Shown here: positions 1 through 9,148 of the stretch, one piece after another | Layout: the number at the start of each line of letters is the position of its first letter | Numbering within the stretch: position 1 is the stretch's first letter | From: Cupriavidus numazuensis | GTDB taxonomy: Bacteria; Pseudomonadota; Gammaproteobacteria; Burkholderiales; Burkholderiaceae | Length of the DNA: 64,000 nucleotides | Assembly: GCF_905397435.1 (NCBI RefSeq) | Contig: NZ_CAJPVI010000001.1 | Coordinates: 310,001 to 374,000, forward strand | Reading direction: 5' to 3' | Position numbers and translations under genes: made by a program | Notes under the pieces: model-generated | Told to the model about the DNA's origin: nothing | Seen by the model: the letters and a program-made list of their open reading frames with translations, nothing else | Database searches by the model: none

Positions 1-333
1 CTCGTTGTAATCGATGCCAAGCTTGCGCTTGAGATACTCGCCGGCCCGCTCGCCGCCCGACAGGGCGCACGGCAGGTTGGTACAGACGGCGAGCTTGAAT
101 TTGCCCACCGGCTTGGTGTCGTACATGTTGTAGAAGGTCGCCACCTCTTCCACCCACACGGGCGGCATGTCGAGGTAGCTGGCGACGAACTGCATGACTT
201 CGGGGGAAACCCAGCCCACCTCGCCCTGTGCCACGGCAAGCGCCGCCATCACGGCCGACTGCTTCTGGTCGGCCGGATACTTCGCGATCGCGCGATCGAT
301 TTCCTTGAGAGCTTCTGCTGATAGCATGGTCAT
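1..333 (-). CDS. nuoE: NADH-quinone oxidoreductase subunit E (NuoE), 3' end missing
   Basis: This is the 24-kDa [2Fe-2S] subunit of the peripheral arm of respiratory complex I, which passes electrons from NADH and FMN towards quinone. Only the N-terminal part is in the window; the reading frame runs off the left edge. Visible residues include the first ligand motif region CTNLPCALSGG, where two cysteines of the [2Fe-2S] cluster lie, preceded by the conserved EEVATFYNMY segment. Two ATGs are possible, at 333 and 327 (M-T-M-L-S), and I chose the outer one; the inner one is equally plausible. It is the last nuo gene seen here and follows nuoD in the nuoABCDE order. Confidence 0.93.
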   Translation of the reverse strand, partial: MTMLSAEALKEIDRAIAKYPADQKQSAVMAALAVAQGEVGWVSPEVMQFVASYLDMPPVWVEEVATFYNMYDTKPVGKFKLAVCTNLPCALSGGERAGEYLKRKLGIDYNE

Positions 334-515
334 TGCAGTAAAACGGCGGAGGCAGCAAACGGGCTTGCATCCGCAGGTTTGCAGCCGTCGCTGCCTGTTC
401 CGCCGGCGGGCCTTAGGCCCTGCCGTTCCGCCGTGGGTTTCCCCGCCGCTCCCCGATGACGCACCGGTCGCGGCAAGGAAGCGCCCGGATCGTCGTCCAG
501 GCCAGCGGTCCGTGT

Positions 516-1769
516 TTAGCGGTCGATCTCGCCGAAGACGATGTCTTGCGTGCCGATGATCGTTACCGCGTCAGCAATCATGTGTCCCTTGGCCATCTCG
601 TCGAGGGCGGCCAGGTGGGGGAAGCCGGGTGCGCGGATCTTCAGGCGGTACGGCTTGTTCGCGCCGTCAGAGATCGCGTAGATACCGAATTCACCCTTCG
701 GGTGCTCCACCGCTGCATACGCTTCACCTTCCGGCACGTGCATGCCTTCGGTGAACAGCTTGAAGTGGTGGATCAGTTCTTCCATGTTCGACTTCATGTC
801 CACCCGCGACGGCGGCGCAACCTTGTGGTTGTCCGTGATCACCGGGCCCGGATTGCGGCGCAGCCATTCGATGCACTGCTTGATGATGCGGTTGGACTGG
901 CGCATTTCTTCGACGCGGACCAGGTAGCGCGCGTAGCAGTCGCCGCCCACGCCCACCGGCACATCGAAGTCCATCTTGTCGTACACCTCGTACGGCTGCT
1001 TCTTGCGCAGGTCCCAGGCAATGCCCGAACCACGCAGCATCGGCCCGGTGAAACCCATCTGCAGCGCACGCTCCGGGCTGACCACACCGATATCGACCAG
1101 GCGTTGCTTCCAGATCCGGTTGTCGGTCAGCAGCGTCTCGTACTCGTCGACGTACTTCGGGAACCGGTTGGTGAAGTCCTCGATAAAGTCCAGCAGCGAG
1201 CCCGAACGCGCTTCGTTCATGACCTTGATGGCACGCTCGTTGTGAACCTTGGACGCCCGATATTGCGGCATTGTGTCAGGCAGGTCGCGATACACGCCGC
1301 CCGGACGGTAGTAGGCCGCGTGCATGCGCGCGCCCGACACCGCCTCGTACATATCGAACATGTCCTCCCGCTCGCGGAACGCGTAGAGGAACACCGCCAT
1401 CGCGCCCACGTCGAGCGCATGCGCGCCGATCCACATCAGGTGGTTCAGCAGGCGGGTGATTTCGTCGAACATCACGCGGATGTACTGCGCGCGGATCGGC
1501 ACTTCGATGCCGAGCAGCCGCTCGATCGCCATCACGTAGGCATGTTCGTTGGACATCATCGACACGTAGTCGAGACGGTCCATGTACGGAACGTTCTGGA
1601 TCCAGCTCTTCTGCTCTGCCAGCTTTTCGGTGGCACGGTGCAGCAGGCCGATGTGCGGATCGGCACGCTGGATCACTTCGCCGTCCAGCTCCAGCACAAG
1701 GCGCAGCACGCCGTGTGCGGCCGGGTGCTGCGGGCCGAAGTTCAGGGTGTAATTCTTGATATCTGCCAT
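516..1769 (-). CDS. nuoD: NADH-quinone oxidoreductase subunit D (NuoD)
   Basis: The 49-kDa subunit of complex I, which forms the quinone-binding pocket with NuoB at the top of the peripheral arm. At 417 residues it has the normal length for a stand-alone NuoD; it is not fused to NuoC as in E. coli. The N-terminus ([18 protein letters not shown]) carries the conserved HPAAHG quinone-site loop, and the C-terminus ends in the family-typical [15 protein letters not shown]. It starts at ATG 1769, 9 bases downstream of the nuoC stop, inside a tightly packed nuo operon. Confidence 0.97.
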
Positions 1770-1778
1770 GGCGCGTAA

Positions 1779-2378
1779 TCAGTGCTGCGTGCCGCCGTAG
1801 TTTTCCTCGCGGATCACGCGCGGCGTGATTTCGCGGGGTTCGATCGTGACCGGCTGGTAAATGACCCGCTTCTGCTCGGGGTCGTAGCGCATTTCCACGT
1901 AACCCGACACCGGGAAGTCCTTGCGGAACGGGTGGCCGACAAAACCGTAATCGGTCAGCAGGCGGCGCAGGTCCGGATGGTCTTCAAAGACGATGCCATA
2001 GAAATCGAACGCTTCGCGCTCGAACCAGTTGACCGAGTTCCACACGTCGATCAGCGACGGCACCACGGGGAAATCGTCATCCGGCGCAAACACGCGCAGA
2101 CGCAGACGCCAGTTGTGGGTCACGGACAGCAGGTGCGATACCGCGGCAAAACGCAGACCGTCCCAGGCGCCGTCGCCAAAGTCGGAATAGTCGACGCCGC
2201 AGAGGTCGATGAGCTGCTCGAAACGCAGCGACGGATCGTCGCGCAGCGTGCGGGCAACTTCGAGGTAGTCATCTGCCTTGACGATCAGCGTCAGTTCGCC
2301 GGTCGCCTCGATCAGTTTCTGCACGCGCTTGCCGAGAACTTTCTCGAGCGCGGCCTTCAGGGTCTCAAGCTTCGCCAT
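1779..2378 (-). CDS. nuoC: NADH-quinone oxidoreductase subunit C (NuoC)
   Basis: The 30-kDa subunit of complex I, which packs against NuoD and NuoB in the peripheral arm. The protein has 199 residues. The family signature is visible around residues 120-160 ([29 protein letters not shown]), followed by the [14 protein letters not shown] segment. It is a separate gene here, as in most betaproteobacteria and mitochondria, whereas E. coli has a NuoCD fusion. It is separated from nuoB by a single base, so it is certainly cotranscribed and probably translationally coupled. Confidence 0.97.
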   Translation of the reverse strand: MAKLETLKAALEKVLGKRVQKLIEATGELTLIVKADDYLEVARTLRDDPSLRFEQLIDLCGVDYSDFGDGAWDGLRFAAVSHLLSVTHNWRLRLRVFAPDDDFPVVPSLIDVWNSVNWFEREAFDFYGIVFEDHPDLRRLLTDYGFVGHPFRKDFPVSGYVEMRYDPEQKRVIYQPVTIEPREITPRVIREENYGGTQH

Positions 2379-2379
2379 G

Positions 2380-2862
2380 TCAGCCCTTGCGCGCGATGGT
2401 GTTGGTGCGCTTGATCTTGTTCTGCAGCTGGATCACGCCATAGATCAGCGCTTCAGCCGTGGGCGGGCAGCCCGGCACGTAGATGTCCACCGGCACAATG
2501 CGGTCGCAGCCACGCACCACCGAATACGAGTAGTGGTAGTAGCCGCCGCCATTGGCGCAGGAGCCCATCGAGATCACCCAGCGCGGCTCGGCCATCTGGT
2601 CGTAGACCTTGCGCAGCGCGGGTGCCATCTTGTTGCACAGCGTGCCGGCCACGATCATCACGTCCGACTGGCGCGGCGACGGGCGGAACACCACGCCGAA
2701 GCGGTCCAGATCGTAGCGCGCGGCGCCGGCATGCATCATTTCCACAGCACAGCAGGCCAGGCCGAAGGTCATCGGCCAGAGCGACCCGGTGCGGGTCCAG
2801 TTGATCAGCTTGTCAGCAGTAGTCGTGACAAAGCCTTCGTTGAGAACGCCTTCGATTGCCAT
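2380..2862 (-). CDS. nuoB: NADH-quinone oxidoreductase subunit B (NuoB)
   Basis: The PSST subunit of complex I, which carries the terminal [4Fe-4S] cluster N2 that reduces quinone. The protein has 160 residues. The cluster ligands are visible as the adjacent Cys37-Cys38 ([10 protein letters not shown]), Cys102 (GSCANGGG) and Cys132 (VPGCPPTAE), all conserved in the family. The gene lies between nuoA (6-base gap) and nuoC (1-base gap) in the nuo operon. Confidence 0.98.
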   Translation of the reverse strand: MAIEGVLNEGFVTTTADKLINWTRTGSLWPMTFGLACCAVEMMHAGAARYDLDRFGVVFRPSPRQSDVMIVAGTLCNKMAPALRKVYDQMAEPRWVISMGSCANGGGYYHYSYSVVRGCDRIVPVDIYVPGCPPTAEALIYGVIQLQNKIKRTNTIARKG

Positions 2863-2868
2863 TTCACA

Positions 2869-3228
2869 TCACTCCCAATCGAGCGCGCCCTTTTTCCAGA
2901 TGTAGACGAAGCCCACGATGAATTCCAGCAGAAACACGCCCATGGCGATGAATCCCGGCCAGCCAATTTCGCGCAGGGCAACACCCCACGGAAACAGGAA
3001 GGCGGTTTCGAGATCGAACAGGATAAAAAGGATGGCGATGAGGTAGTAGCGCACGTCGAACTTCATGCGCGCATCCTCGAACGCTTCGAAGCCGCATTCG
3101 TACGGCGACAGCTTCGCGGGATCAGGTTTGTTCGGACCGAGGATCCGACCAATCGACATCAGCGCAATGCCAAGCACGACGCCGAAGATGATGAAGATGA
3201 GAACGGGGAAGTAGGCTTCGAGAGTCAA
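2869..3228 (-). CDS. nuoA: NADH-quinone oxidoreductase subunit A (NuoA), TTG start
   Basis: A small membrane-arm subunit of complex I with three predicted transmembrane helices (about residues 5-25, 62-82 and 90-110) and the conserved loop [20 protein letters not shown] containing the family cysteine. The length of 119 residues is normal. The only sensible start is a TTG at 3228; there is no in-frame ATG or GTG nearby upstream and the N-terminus T-L-E-A-Y-F-P aligns with the family, so a non-ATG start is likely. It is the first gene of the nuo operon, about 165 bases downstream of tRNA-Leu. Confidence 0.93.
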   Translation of the reverse strand: MTLEAYFPVLIFIIFGVVLGIALMSIGRILGPNKPDPAKLSPYECGFEAFEDARMKFDVRYYLIAILFILFDLETAFLFPWGVALREIGWPGFIAMGVFLLEFIVGFVYIWKKGALDWE

Positions 3229-3394
3229 GATGCGGCCAGCCTTATCTGGAATGTTGTCAACAGCACCAGCTGAAGCGGCGTCCTGTTGCCCACCCCAGGC
3301 GCTATGCCGAAGACCTCACGGCGCGCCGCCTTGCGGACCGCCGGAGTCCGCTGGCCGGGAGCATTGCCCGGGAGCGGACTCCGATCGAGTTGTT

Positions 3395-3479
3395 TGGTGC
3401 CGACGGCGAGACTCGAACTCGCACAGCTTTCGCCACTACCCCCTCAAGATAGCGTGTCTACCAATTTCACCACGTCGGC
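3395..3479 (-). tRNA. tRNA-Leu (anticodon GAG)
   Basis: Read on the minus strand, the 85-base gene begins GCCGACG and ends CGTCGGC-A-CCA, giving a perfect 7-bp acceptor stem and an encoded CCA. The anticodon stem CTATC/GGTAG encloses the loop TTGAGGG, giving anticodon GAG (codons CUC/CUU). A long class II variable arm (TGGCGAAAGCTG region) and the T-arm GTTCGAGTC confirm leucine identity. It sits between secG and nuoA, an arrangement also seen in enterobacteria (secG-leuU). Confidence 0.97.
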
Positions 3480-3666
3480 TGGGGGAGAAACAATATTGCC
3501 TGGCGCCGGGTTTTTTAGGCCCTTCAGAGCTTTTGCAAAGGTTTTTGCCTTTGCTTAAGCCCCATCGCTGGGGAATCGTTTCAAGCCTTGGATTCTAACC
3601 CGGTTTGCTGCATTGTTCAACGCACAACTGCAAAAAAAATCAGGAATCGAATTCAAGGCCGGTTGA

Positions 3667-4032
3667 TTATTTCGGAACAGCGGGCGCAGCCGGCGACGAT
3701 GCATCCGCGGCCGCCGCAGCAGGCGCCGATGCAGCAGCCGGAGCCGGCGCAGCAGTCGGGGCCGCACCCATCACGCCCAGCGACGTGGTGGGCTTGTAGT
3801 TACCCATCAGCGTCAGGCTCAGCGTGCAGATGAAGAACAGCGTAGCCAGCACCGCCGTAGTACGCGACAGGAAGTTTGCCGAGCCCGTAGCGCCGAACAG
3901 ACTGCCCGAAGCTCCCGACCCGAACGCCGCGCCAACATCGGCGCCCTTGCCGTGTTGAATCAGCACGAGGCCGATGACGCCGAGCGCCGACAACACCTGC
4001 ACCAGCACCAACAAAGTCTTGAAAATTGCCAT
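3667..4032 (-). CDS. secG: Preprotein translocase subunit SecG
   Basis: A small inner-membrane component of the SecYEG translocon that stimulates protein export. The protein has 121 residues with two transmembrane helices (about residues 4-24 and 55-75) and the conserved GKGADVGAAFGSGASGSLFG loop between them. The C-terminus is an Ala/Pro-rich low-complexity tail, which is common in betaproteobacterial SecG. I chose ATG 4032 (M-A-I-F-K-T-L) because it matches the family N-terminus; a longer in-frame reading upstream has no support. It follows tpiA and precedes tRNA-Leu, as in related genomes. Confidence 0.95.
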   Translation of the reverse strand: MAIFKTLLVLVQVLSALGVIGLVLIQHGKGADVGAAFGSGASGSLFGATGSANFLSRTTAVLATLFFICTLSLTLMGNYKPTTSLGVMGAAPTAAPAPAAASAPAAAAADASSPAAPAVPK

Positions 4033-4084
4033 TTGGATAAAGTTAGCGTTACTTGCCTGATCGGATGTCTGGCACGACGGGCAT

Positions 4085-4822
4085 TCAGGCGTTGCCGATC
4101 GCGAGAAAATCATCCGACTTCAGCGAGGCACCACCAATCAGGCCCCCGTCGATATCGGACATGGAAAACAATTCGACTGCATTGTCCGGCTTGACACTGC
4201 CACCGTACAAAATCGCCATACGGTCAGCAACACCAGCGTCGCGTTCGCGCACCTTGGCGCGCAAGAAAGCATGCACGGCCTGCGCCTGCTCGCTGCTTGC
4301 CGTCTTGCCGGTACCGATGGCCCACACGGGCTCATAGGCAAGCACCGCACGACCCAGTTGCTCGACCGACAGCGCATCCAGGGCGGCCTGCAATTGGCGC
4401 CCCACCACAGCCTCGGTCTCGCCGGCTTCGCGCTGGGCGAGCGTTTCGCCGACGCAAATCACCGGAATGATGCCGAATTCCAAGGCGCGCAGCGCCTTGG
4501 CAGCCACCACGGCGTCGGATTCCCCATGGTACGTGCGGCGCTCCGAGTGTCCGACCAGCGCGTATGTGCAGCCGAACTCGCCCAACATCGACGCAGCCAC
4601 CTCGCCGGTGAATGCGCCACGCGCCTCAGCGGACACATCTTGTGCGCCCCAGGACACCTGCGAGCCATTCAGCAACGCCTGGCACTGTGCAAGATAGGGG
4701 AAAGGTGCGCAGACCGCCAGCCGCGCACGCGCGGGTGCAGCCTTGATACCTTCCAGCAGCGCAGCGTTGGCGGCCAGGCTGCCGTGCATCTTCCAGTTGC
4801 CGATGACGAGCTTTTGTCTCAC
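4085..4822 (-). CDS. tpiA: Triosephosphate isomerase
   Basis: A cytoplasmic glycolytic enzyme interconverting dihydroxyacetone phosphate and glyceraldehyde 3-phosphate. A TIM barrel of 245 residues with the substrate-binding NWKMHG near the N-terminus, the catalytic histidine in VGHSERR, the catalytic glutamate in AYEPVWAIGTGK, and the phosphate loop YGGSVKP. The start is set at GTG 4822, which follows a good GGGAGGGGA ribosome-binding site; the next upstream candidate is a TTG lying inside that site and is unlikely. It lies directly upstream of secG. Confidence 0.96.
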   Translation of the reverse strand: MRQKLVIGNWKMHGSLAANAALLEGIKAAPARARLAVCAPFPYLAQCQALLNGSQVSWGAQDVSAEARGAFTGEVAASMLGEFGCTYALVGHSERRTYHGESDAVVAAKALRALEFGIIPVICVGETLAQREAGETEAVVGRQLQAALDALSVEQLGRAVLAYEPVWAIGTGKTASSEQAQAVHAFLRAKVRERDAGVADRMAILYGGSVKPDNAVELFSMSDIDGGLIGGASLKSDDFLAIGNA

Positions 4823-4919
4823 GAGGTCCCCTCCCAAATCAAACCCGTTATTGTAGCTTGCGGCGGGGGACCGGCGCTACCGCGGCCGGATCGGCCCCGG
4901 TAGCAACTTTTTCGCGCGA

Positions 4920-5924
4920 TTACCAGGTCAGTACGATCTTGCCGATGTGTTCGCTCGACTCCATCAGGCGATGCGCTTCGGCGGCCTGCGCGGCCGGGAA
5001 AACCTTGTGGATCACCGGCTTGATCTTGCCGGCTTCGAGCAGCGGCCACACCTGCTGGTGCAGTGCCTGCGCAATCTGCCCTTTGAACGATGCGGAGCGC
5101 GGGCGCAGCGTCGAACCCGTGACCGTGATACGGCGGCGCAGGATGTCGCCGAGCGGGATTTCCGCCTTGGCGCCGCCCAGCAGCGCGATGATGACAATGC
5201 GGCCGTCATCGGCAATGCACTTCAGCTCGCGCGCGAGGTATGAGCCGGCGACCATATCGAGGATCACGTCGACGCCCTTGCCTTCAGTCAGCGCGGCGAC
5301 TTCGGCAACGAAATCCTGGGTCTTGTAGTTGATCGCGCGATCGGCGCCGAGGTCTTCGCAAGCCTTGCACTTCTCGTCCGTACCCGCCGTGACGAACACC
5401 TTGTAGCCGAGCGCCTTGGCGATCTGGATCGCGGTCGTGCCGATGCCGCTCGAACCGCCCTGGATCAGCAGCGTCTCGTCCTTGCCGCGCGGGCCCTGGC
5501 CCAGGTAGCCGCGATCGAACACATTGCTCCAGACCGTGAAGAACGTCTCAGGCAACGCCGCTGCCTCGATATCGCTCAGGCCCTTCGGGGCCGGCAGGCA
5601 TTGCGCTACCGGGGCGATGCAAAGCTGCGCATAGCCACCGCCCTGCACGAGCGCGCACACGCGGTCGCCGACCTTCAGGCCGAAGCGATTGTCGGCATGA
5701 GACAGGTCACCACCGACCACCACGCCGGCCACTTCCAGACCTGGCAGGTCGGACGCGCCCGGCGGCACCGGATAGTTGCCGGTACGCTGGAACACGTCGG
5801 GGCGGTTGACCCCAGCCGCGGCCACGCGGATCAGGATTTCGCCGGCACCGGGCACAGGATCAGGCCGTTGCGTCTCCTGCAGGACCTCGGGGGCACCGTA
5901 TTCGCGAATCTCGATGGCTTGCAT
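4920..5924 (-). CDS. NAD(P)H-quinone oxidoreductase, zinc-independent MDR family
   Basis: A medium-chain dehydrogenase/reductase of the quinone oxidoreductase (PIG3/QorA-like) type, 334 residues. The N-terminal GroES-like domain (1-130) is followed by a Rossmann domain with the glycine motif QGGSSGIGTTAIQIAKALG around residue 155. The catalytic zinc ligands of alcohol dehydrogenases are absent, which fits NADPH-dependent reduction of quinones or enones. Its physiological substrate cannot be told from sequence. It is a single gene between tpiA and the terminator shared with pnp. Confidence 0.88.
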   Translation of the reverse strand: MQAIEIREYGAPEVLQETQRPDPVPGAGEILIRVAAAGVNRPDVFQRTGNYPVPPGASDLPGLEVAGVVVGGDLSHADNRFGLKVGDRVCALVQGGGYAQLCIAPVAQCLPAPKGLSDIEAAALPETFFTVWSNVFDRGYLGQGPRGKDETLLIQGGSSGIGTTAIQIAKALGYKVFVTAGTDEKCKACEDLGADRAINYKTQDFVAEVAALTEGKGVDVILDMVAGSYLARELKCIADDGRIVIIALLGGAKAEIPLGDILRRRITVTGSTLRPRSASFKGQIAQALHQQVWPLLEAGKIKPVIHKVFPAAQAAEAHRLMESSEHIGKIVLTW

Positions 5925-6018
5925 TGCTGCTCCTTGTCTTTATCTGTGCGCGAGGCGATGACGCTGTCGCGGCGCTTCGGTAAGAGCGATTGCTCAATGG
6001 GTTGCCCGGCAGTGTAAA

Positions 6019-6052
6019 CAAAAAAACGGCTGGACATCGCCAGCCGTTTTTT
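6019..6052. terminator. Bidirectional rho-independent terminator
   Basis: The 7-bp stem CGGCTGG/CCAGCCG (6027-6033 with 6040-6046) with a 6-base loop is flanked by an A-run on the left and a T-run on the right. It can therefore terminate in both directions. It lies just downstream of pnp, which reads leftward. Confidence 0.9.
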
Positions 6053-6086
6053 GTCCGACGCCGCCTGGGGCGGCACCGATTGCAGC

Positions 6087-8273
6087 TTACTGCTGCTGGT
6101 CCGACGGAGTTGCCGGAGCCGCAGCCGGAGCCGGAGCCGCGGCGGCTTCGCCGGCATTCACCGGGCTGATGCTGCCACCCTCTTCCGCCAGCGCGGCCTT
6201 CAGCGACAGGCGCAGACGGCCCTTCTCGTCAGCCTGGATCAGCTTGACGCGCAGTTGCTGGCCTTCCTTCAGCCAGTCCTTGATGTCCTTCACGCGCTCG
6301 TTGACGATCTCGGAGATATGCAGCAGACCATCCTTGCCCGGCAGGATGTTCACGATCGCGCCGAAGTCCAGCAGCTTCAGCACCGTGCCGTTGTAGATCT
6401 TGCCCACTTCGGCTTCGGCGGTGATGCCCTCGATGCGACGCTTGGCTTCGGCCATGCCTTCGGTCGAGGTCGACGCGATGGTGATCGTACCGTCTTCCTG
6501 GATGTCGATGGTCGTGCCGGTTTCCTTGGTCAGTGCCTGGATGGTCGAACCGCCCTTGCCGATCACTTCGCGGATCTTGTCCGGATGGATCTTCATGGTG
6601 ATCATGCGCGGTGCGTGCGCCGACAGCTCGGTGCGCGCGTGGCCCATGGCACCCTGCATCGCGCCCAGGATATGCAGACGGCCTTCCTTGGCTTGCGCCA
6701 GGGCAACCTGCATGATTTCCTTGGTGATGCCCTGAACCTTGATGTCCATCTGCAGCGCGGTGATACCGTTGTCGGTACCCGCCACCTTGAAGTCCATGTC
6801 ACCGAGGTGATCTTCGTCACCGAGGATGTCAGTCAGCACGGCAAACTTGTTGCCTTCCAGGATCAGGCCCATGGCCACGCCGGCCACATGCGCCTTGACC
6901 GGGACGCCAGCGTCCATCAGTGCCAGGCAGCCGCCGCAGACCGAAGCCATCGACGACGAACCGTTCGACTCGGTGATTTCCGAAACCAGGCGGATGGTGT
7001 AGGCGAACTCGTCGTCCTTCGGCAGCACCGGGATCAGTGCGCGCTTGGCCAGACGGCCGTGACCGATTTCGCGGCGCTTCGGGCTACCCACGCGGCCGGT
7101 TTCGCCAGTGGCGAACGGAGGCATGTTGTAGTGGAGCATGAAGCGGTCGCGGTATTCACCGGCCAGCGCGTCGATGATCTGCTCGTCGCTCTTCGTGCCC
7201 AGCGTGGCCACGACCAGCGCCTGGGTTTCACCGCGGGTGAACAGGGCCGAGCCGTGGGCGCGCGGCAGGACCGACGAACGGATTTCGATCGGACGCACGG
7301 TGCGGGTGTCGCGGCCGTCGATACGCGGCTCGCCGCCGAGGATCTGTCCACGGACGATCTTGGCCTCGAGGTCGAACATGATATTGCCGACTTCCACCTT
7401 GTCGGCTTCGACGCCGGCCTCGGCCAGGGCGGCCGTCACGCTGGCCGACACTTCCTTCAGCTTTTGGCTGCGGGCCGACTTCTGGCGCAGTTGATAGGCT
7501 TCCTGCAGCAGCGGCAGCGCGACTTCCGTGACCTTGGCGATCAGGGCTTCGTTCTTCGGCGCGGCGGCCCAGTCCCACTCGGGCTTGCCACCTTCACGCA
7601 CCAGTTCGTGGATGGCGTTGATCGCGACCTGCATCTGCTCGTGGCCATAGACCACGGCGCCCAGCATCACCTCTTCCGACAGCTGGTTGGCTTCCGATTC
7701 GACCATCAGCACGGCGCGCTCGGTACCGGCGACGACGAGGTCCAGGTCCGACGTGGCGATCTGCGAACGGGTCGGGTTCAGCAGGTACTGGCCGTCCTTG
7801 TAGCCGATGCGTGCAGCACCCACCGGGCCATTGAACGGAATGCCCGACACGGCCAGCGCGGCGGACGCGCCGATCAGCGCGGGGATGTCGGCCGGCACTT
7901 CCGGGTTCAGCGACACCACGTGGATCACCACCTGCACGTCGTTGTAGAAGCCTTCCGGGAACAGCGGGCGCAGCGGACGGTCGATCAGGCGCGAAGTCAG
8001 CGTCTCGTTTTCCGACGGACGGCCTTCACGCTTGAAGAAGCCACCGGGGATCTTGCCTGCGGCGTAAGTCTTTTCGATGTAGTCGACGGTCAGCGGGAAG
8101 AAGTCCTGGCCGGGCTTCGGGCTCTTGGCCGCGACAACGGTCGCCAGCACGACGGTATCTTCCACGTCGACGATCACGGCGCCGCCAGCCTGGCGGGCGA
8201 TTTCGCCAGTTTCCATGCGGACCGTATGCTGGCCCCACTGGAACTGCTTCACAACCTTGTTGAACATGGACAT
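6087..8273 (-). CDS. pnp: Polyribonucleotide nucleotidyltransferase (PNPase)
   Basis: A 3'-to-5' phosphorolytic exoribonuclease of mRNA decay, and degradosome component in many bacteria. The 728 residues comprise two RNase PH domains separated by an all-alpha linker, then a KH domain (about 555-615, motif [21 protein letters not shown]) and an S1 domain (about 620-690, [20 protein letters not shown]). An Ala/Pro-rich C-terminal tail follows. I chose ATG 8273 (M-S-M-F-N-K) because AAGGA lies six bases upstream; the ATG two codons earlier abuts that site. It is downstream of rpsO, with a long hairpin between them that may be a processing site. Confidence 0.96.
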   Translation of the reverse strand: MSMFNKVVKQFQWGQHTVRMETGEIARQAGGAVIVDVEDTVVLATVVAAKSPKPGQDFFPLTVDYIEKTYAAGKIPGGFFKREGRPSENETLTSRLIDRPLRPLFPEGFYNDVQVVIHVVSLNPEVPADIPALIGASAALAVSGIPFNGPVGAARIGYKDGQYLLNPTRSQIATSDLDLVVAGTERAVLMVESEANQLSEEVMLGAVVYGHEQMQVAINAIHELVREGGKPEWDWAAAPKNEALIAKVTEVALPLLQEAYQLRQKSARSQKLKEVSASVTAALAEAGVEADKVEVGNIMFDLEAKIVRGQILGGEPRIDGRDTRTVRPIEIRSSVLPRAHGSALFTRGETQALVVATLGTKSDEQIIDALAGEYRDRFMLHYNMPPFATGETGRVGSPKRREIGHGRLAKRALIPVLPKDDEFAYTIRLVSEITESNGSSSMASVCGGCLALMDAGVPVKAHVAGVAMGLILEGNKFAVLTDILGDEDHLGDMDFKVAGTDNGITALQMDIKVQGITKEIMQVALAQAKEGRLHILGAMQGAMGHARTELSAHAPRMITMKIHPDKIREVIGKGGSTIQALTKETGTTIDIQEDGTITIASTSTEGMAEAKRRIEGITAEAEVGKIYNGTVLKLLDFGAIVNILPGKDGLLHISEIVNERVKDIKDWLKEGQQLRVKLIQADEKGRLRLSLKAALAEEGGSISPVNAGEAAAAPAPAAAPATPSDQQQ

Positions 8274-8386
8274 TTGCATTCCTTGTCTTGCGTGCACGCC
8301 GCAATCGTTGCGCGGCGTGCCTCGCCCGCGTTCTCAGCCGCGGGCTAACTGCCGGAGGCGGTCGCAGTTGCAGGGAAGTGCTATGC

Positions 8387-8426
8387 CATTCCAGCGCGGC
8401 ACTGTCGCCGATGCCGCGCTGGAATG
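8387..8426 (-). promoter_or_regulatory. Long perfect hairpin in the rpsO-pnp intergenic leader
   Basis: A perfect 14-bp inverted repeat (8387-8400 with 8413-8426; arm CATTCCAGCGCGGC) with a 12-base loop lies about 115 bases upstream of pnp. In E. coli the pnp leader carries an RNase III-cleaved stem through which PNPase represses its own synthesis. The position and length fit an equivalent element, but this is inferred from structure only. Confidence 0.6.
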
Positions 8427-8604
8427 ACACAAAGCCCTGTTTCCTTGGCCGGTCCGGATACTTAAAACCATGAAAAAGAGCAACTTACTCCGTTGCAGGG
8501 CTTGCCGCAACGGGGGGCCGGCGAATCAGAATTTGCTCGGCAAAGTGAAGTAAAAATCACCCATCAACATGCTGCATTTCGCGCAGGCACAAACTGGCCG
8601 CCAG

Positions 8605-8644
8605 AAATGCAAAATGCCTGCCCCAGCAATGCTGAAGCAGGCAT
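8605..8644 (-). terminator. Terminator-like hairpin after rpsO
   Basis: Stem ATGCCTGC/GCAGGCAT (8614-8621 with 8637-8644) with an inner CAGC/GCTG helix, followed on the minus strand by TTTTGCATTT. It lies about 60 bases after the rpsO stop. The T-tract is interrupted, so it may attenuate rather than fully block transcription into pnp. Confidence 0.7.
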
Positions 8645-8702
8645 CGAGGCCTCACGCGAAACCGTGCAAAACCAGGAATCGCGCTGCCATGCCAGCCAAT
8701 CC

Positions 8703-8972
8703 TTACTTGCGCAGGCCCAGCTTTTCGATCAGGGCGCGGTAACGGTCAGCATCGCTGGACTTGAGGTAGTCCAGCAGGCGACGACGACGGCTCACCATGC
8801 GCAGCAGGCCGCGGCGGCTGTGGTGATCCTTCATGTTGGCCTTGAAGTGCGGGGTCAGTTCGTTGATGCGGGTGGTCAGCAGAGCCACCTGAACTTCGGG
8901 GCTGCCAGTGTCGTTGGCGCCACGTGCGTACTGCTTGATGACTTCGGTCTTGTTGATACCGGAGAATGCCAT
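8703..8972 (-). CDS. rpsO: 30S ribosomal protein S15
   Basis: The primary 16S rRNA-binding protein of the small-subunit platform. The 89 residues are the canonical length, with the family motif [30 protein letters not shown]. It starts at ATG 8972 with a good upstream AAGGA. It precedes pnp, the same gene pair as in E. coli. Confidence 0.98.
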   Translation of the reverse strand: MAFSGINKTEVIKQYARGANDTGSPEVQVALLTTRINELTPHFKANMKDHHSRRGLLRMVSRRRRLLDYLKSSDADRYRALIEKLGLRK

Positions 8973-9148
8973 GATGATTTCCTTTCACTTGCGAACGCGA
9001 CAGCGCGGGATGCGCCGCTTGCGTCGTGCCATGCGTACTAGACAGGCATCTGCCGCAACCGGCGAGCGCCGGACAACGACAGCGGCGCATTATAACGGAA
9101 AAGCGGCCGCAAAGGGCCAGGCTTGCCATTGACTCCCCTGATCGCGCC

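Noticed and set aside
6051..8348. Long plus-strand frame opposite pnp
   Set aside because: Shadow of pnp; no family similarity and skewed composition.
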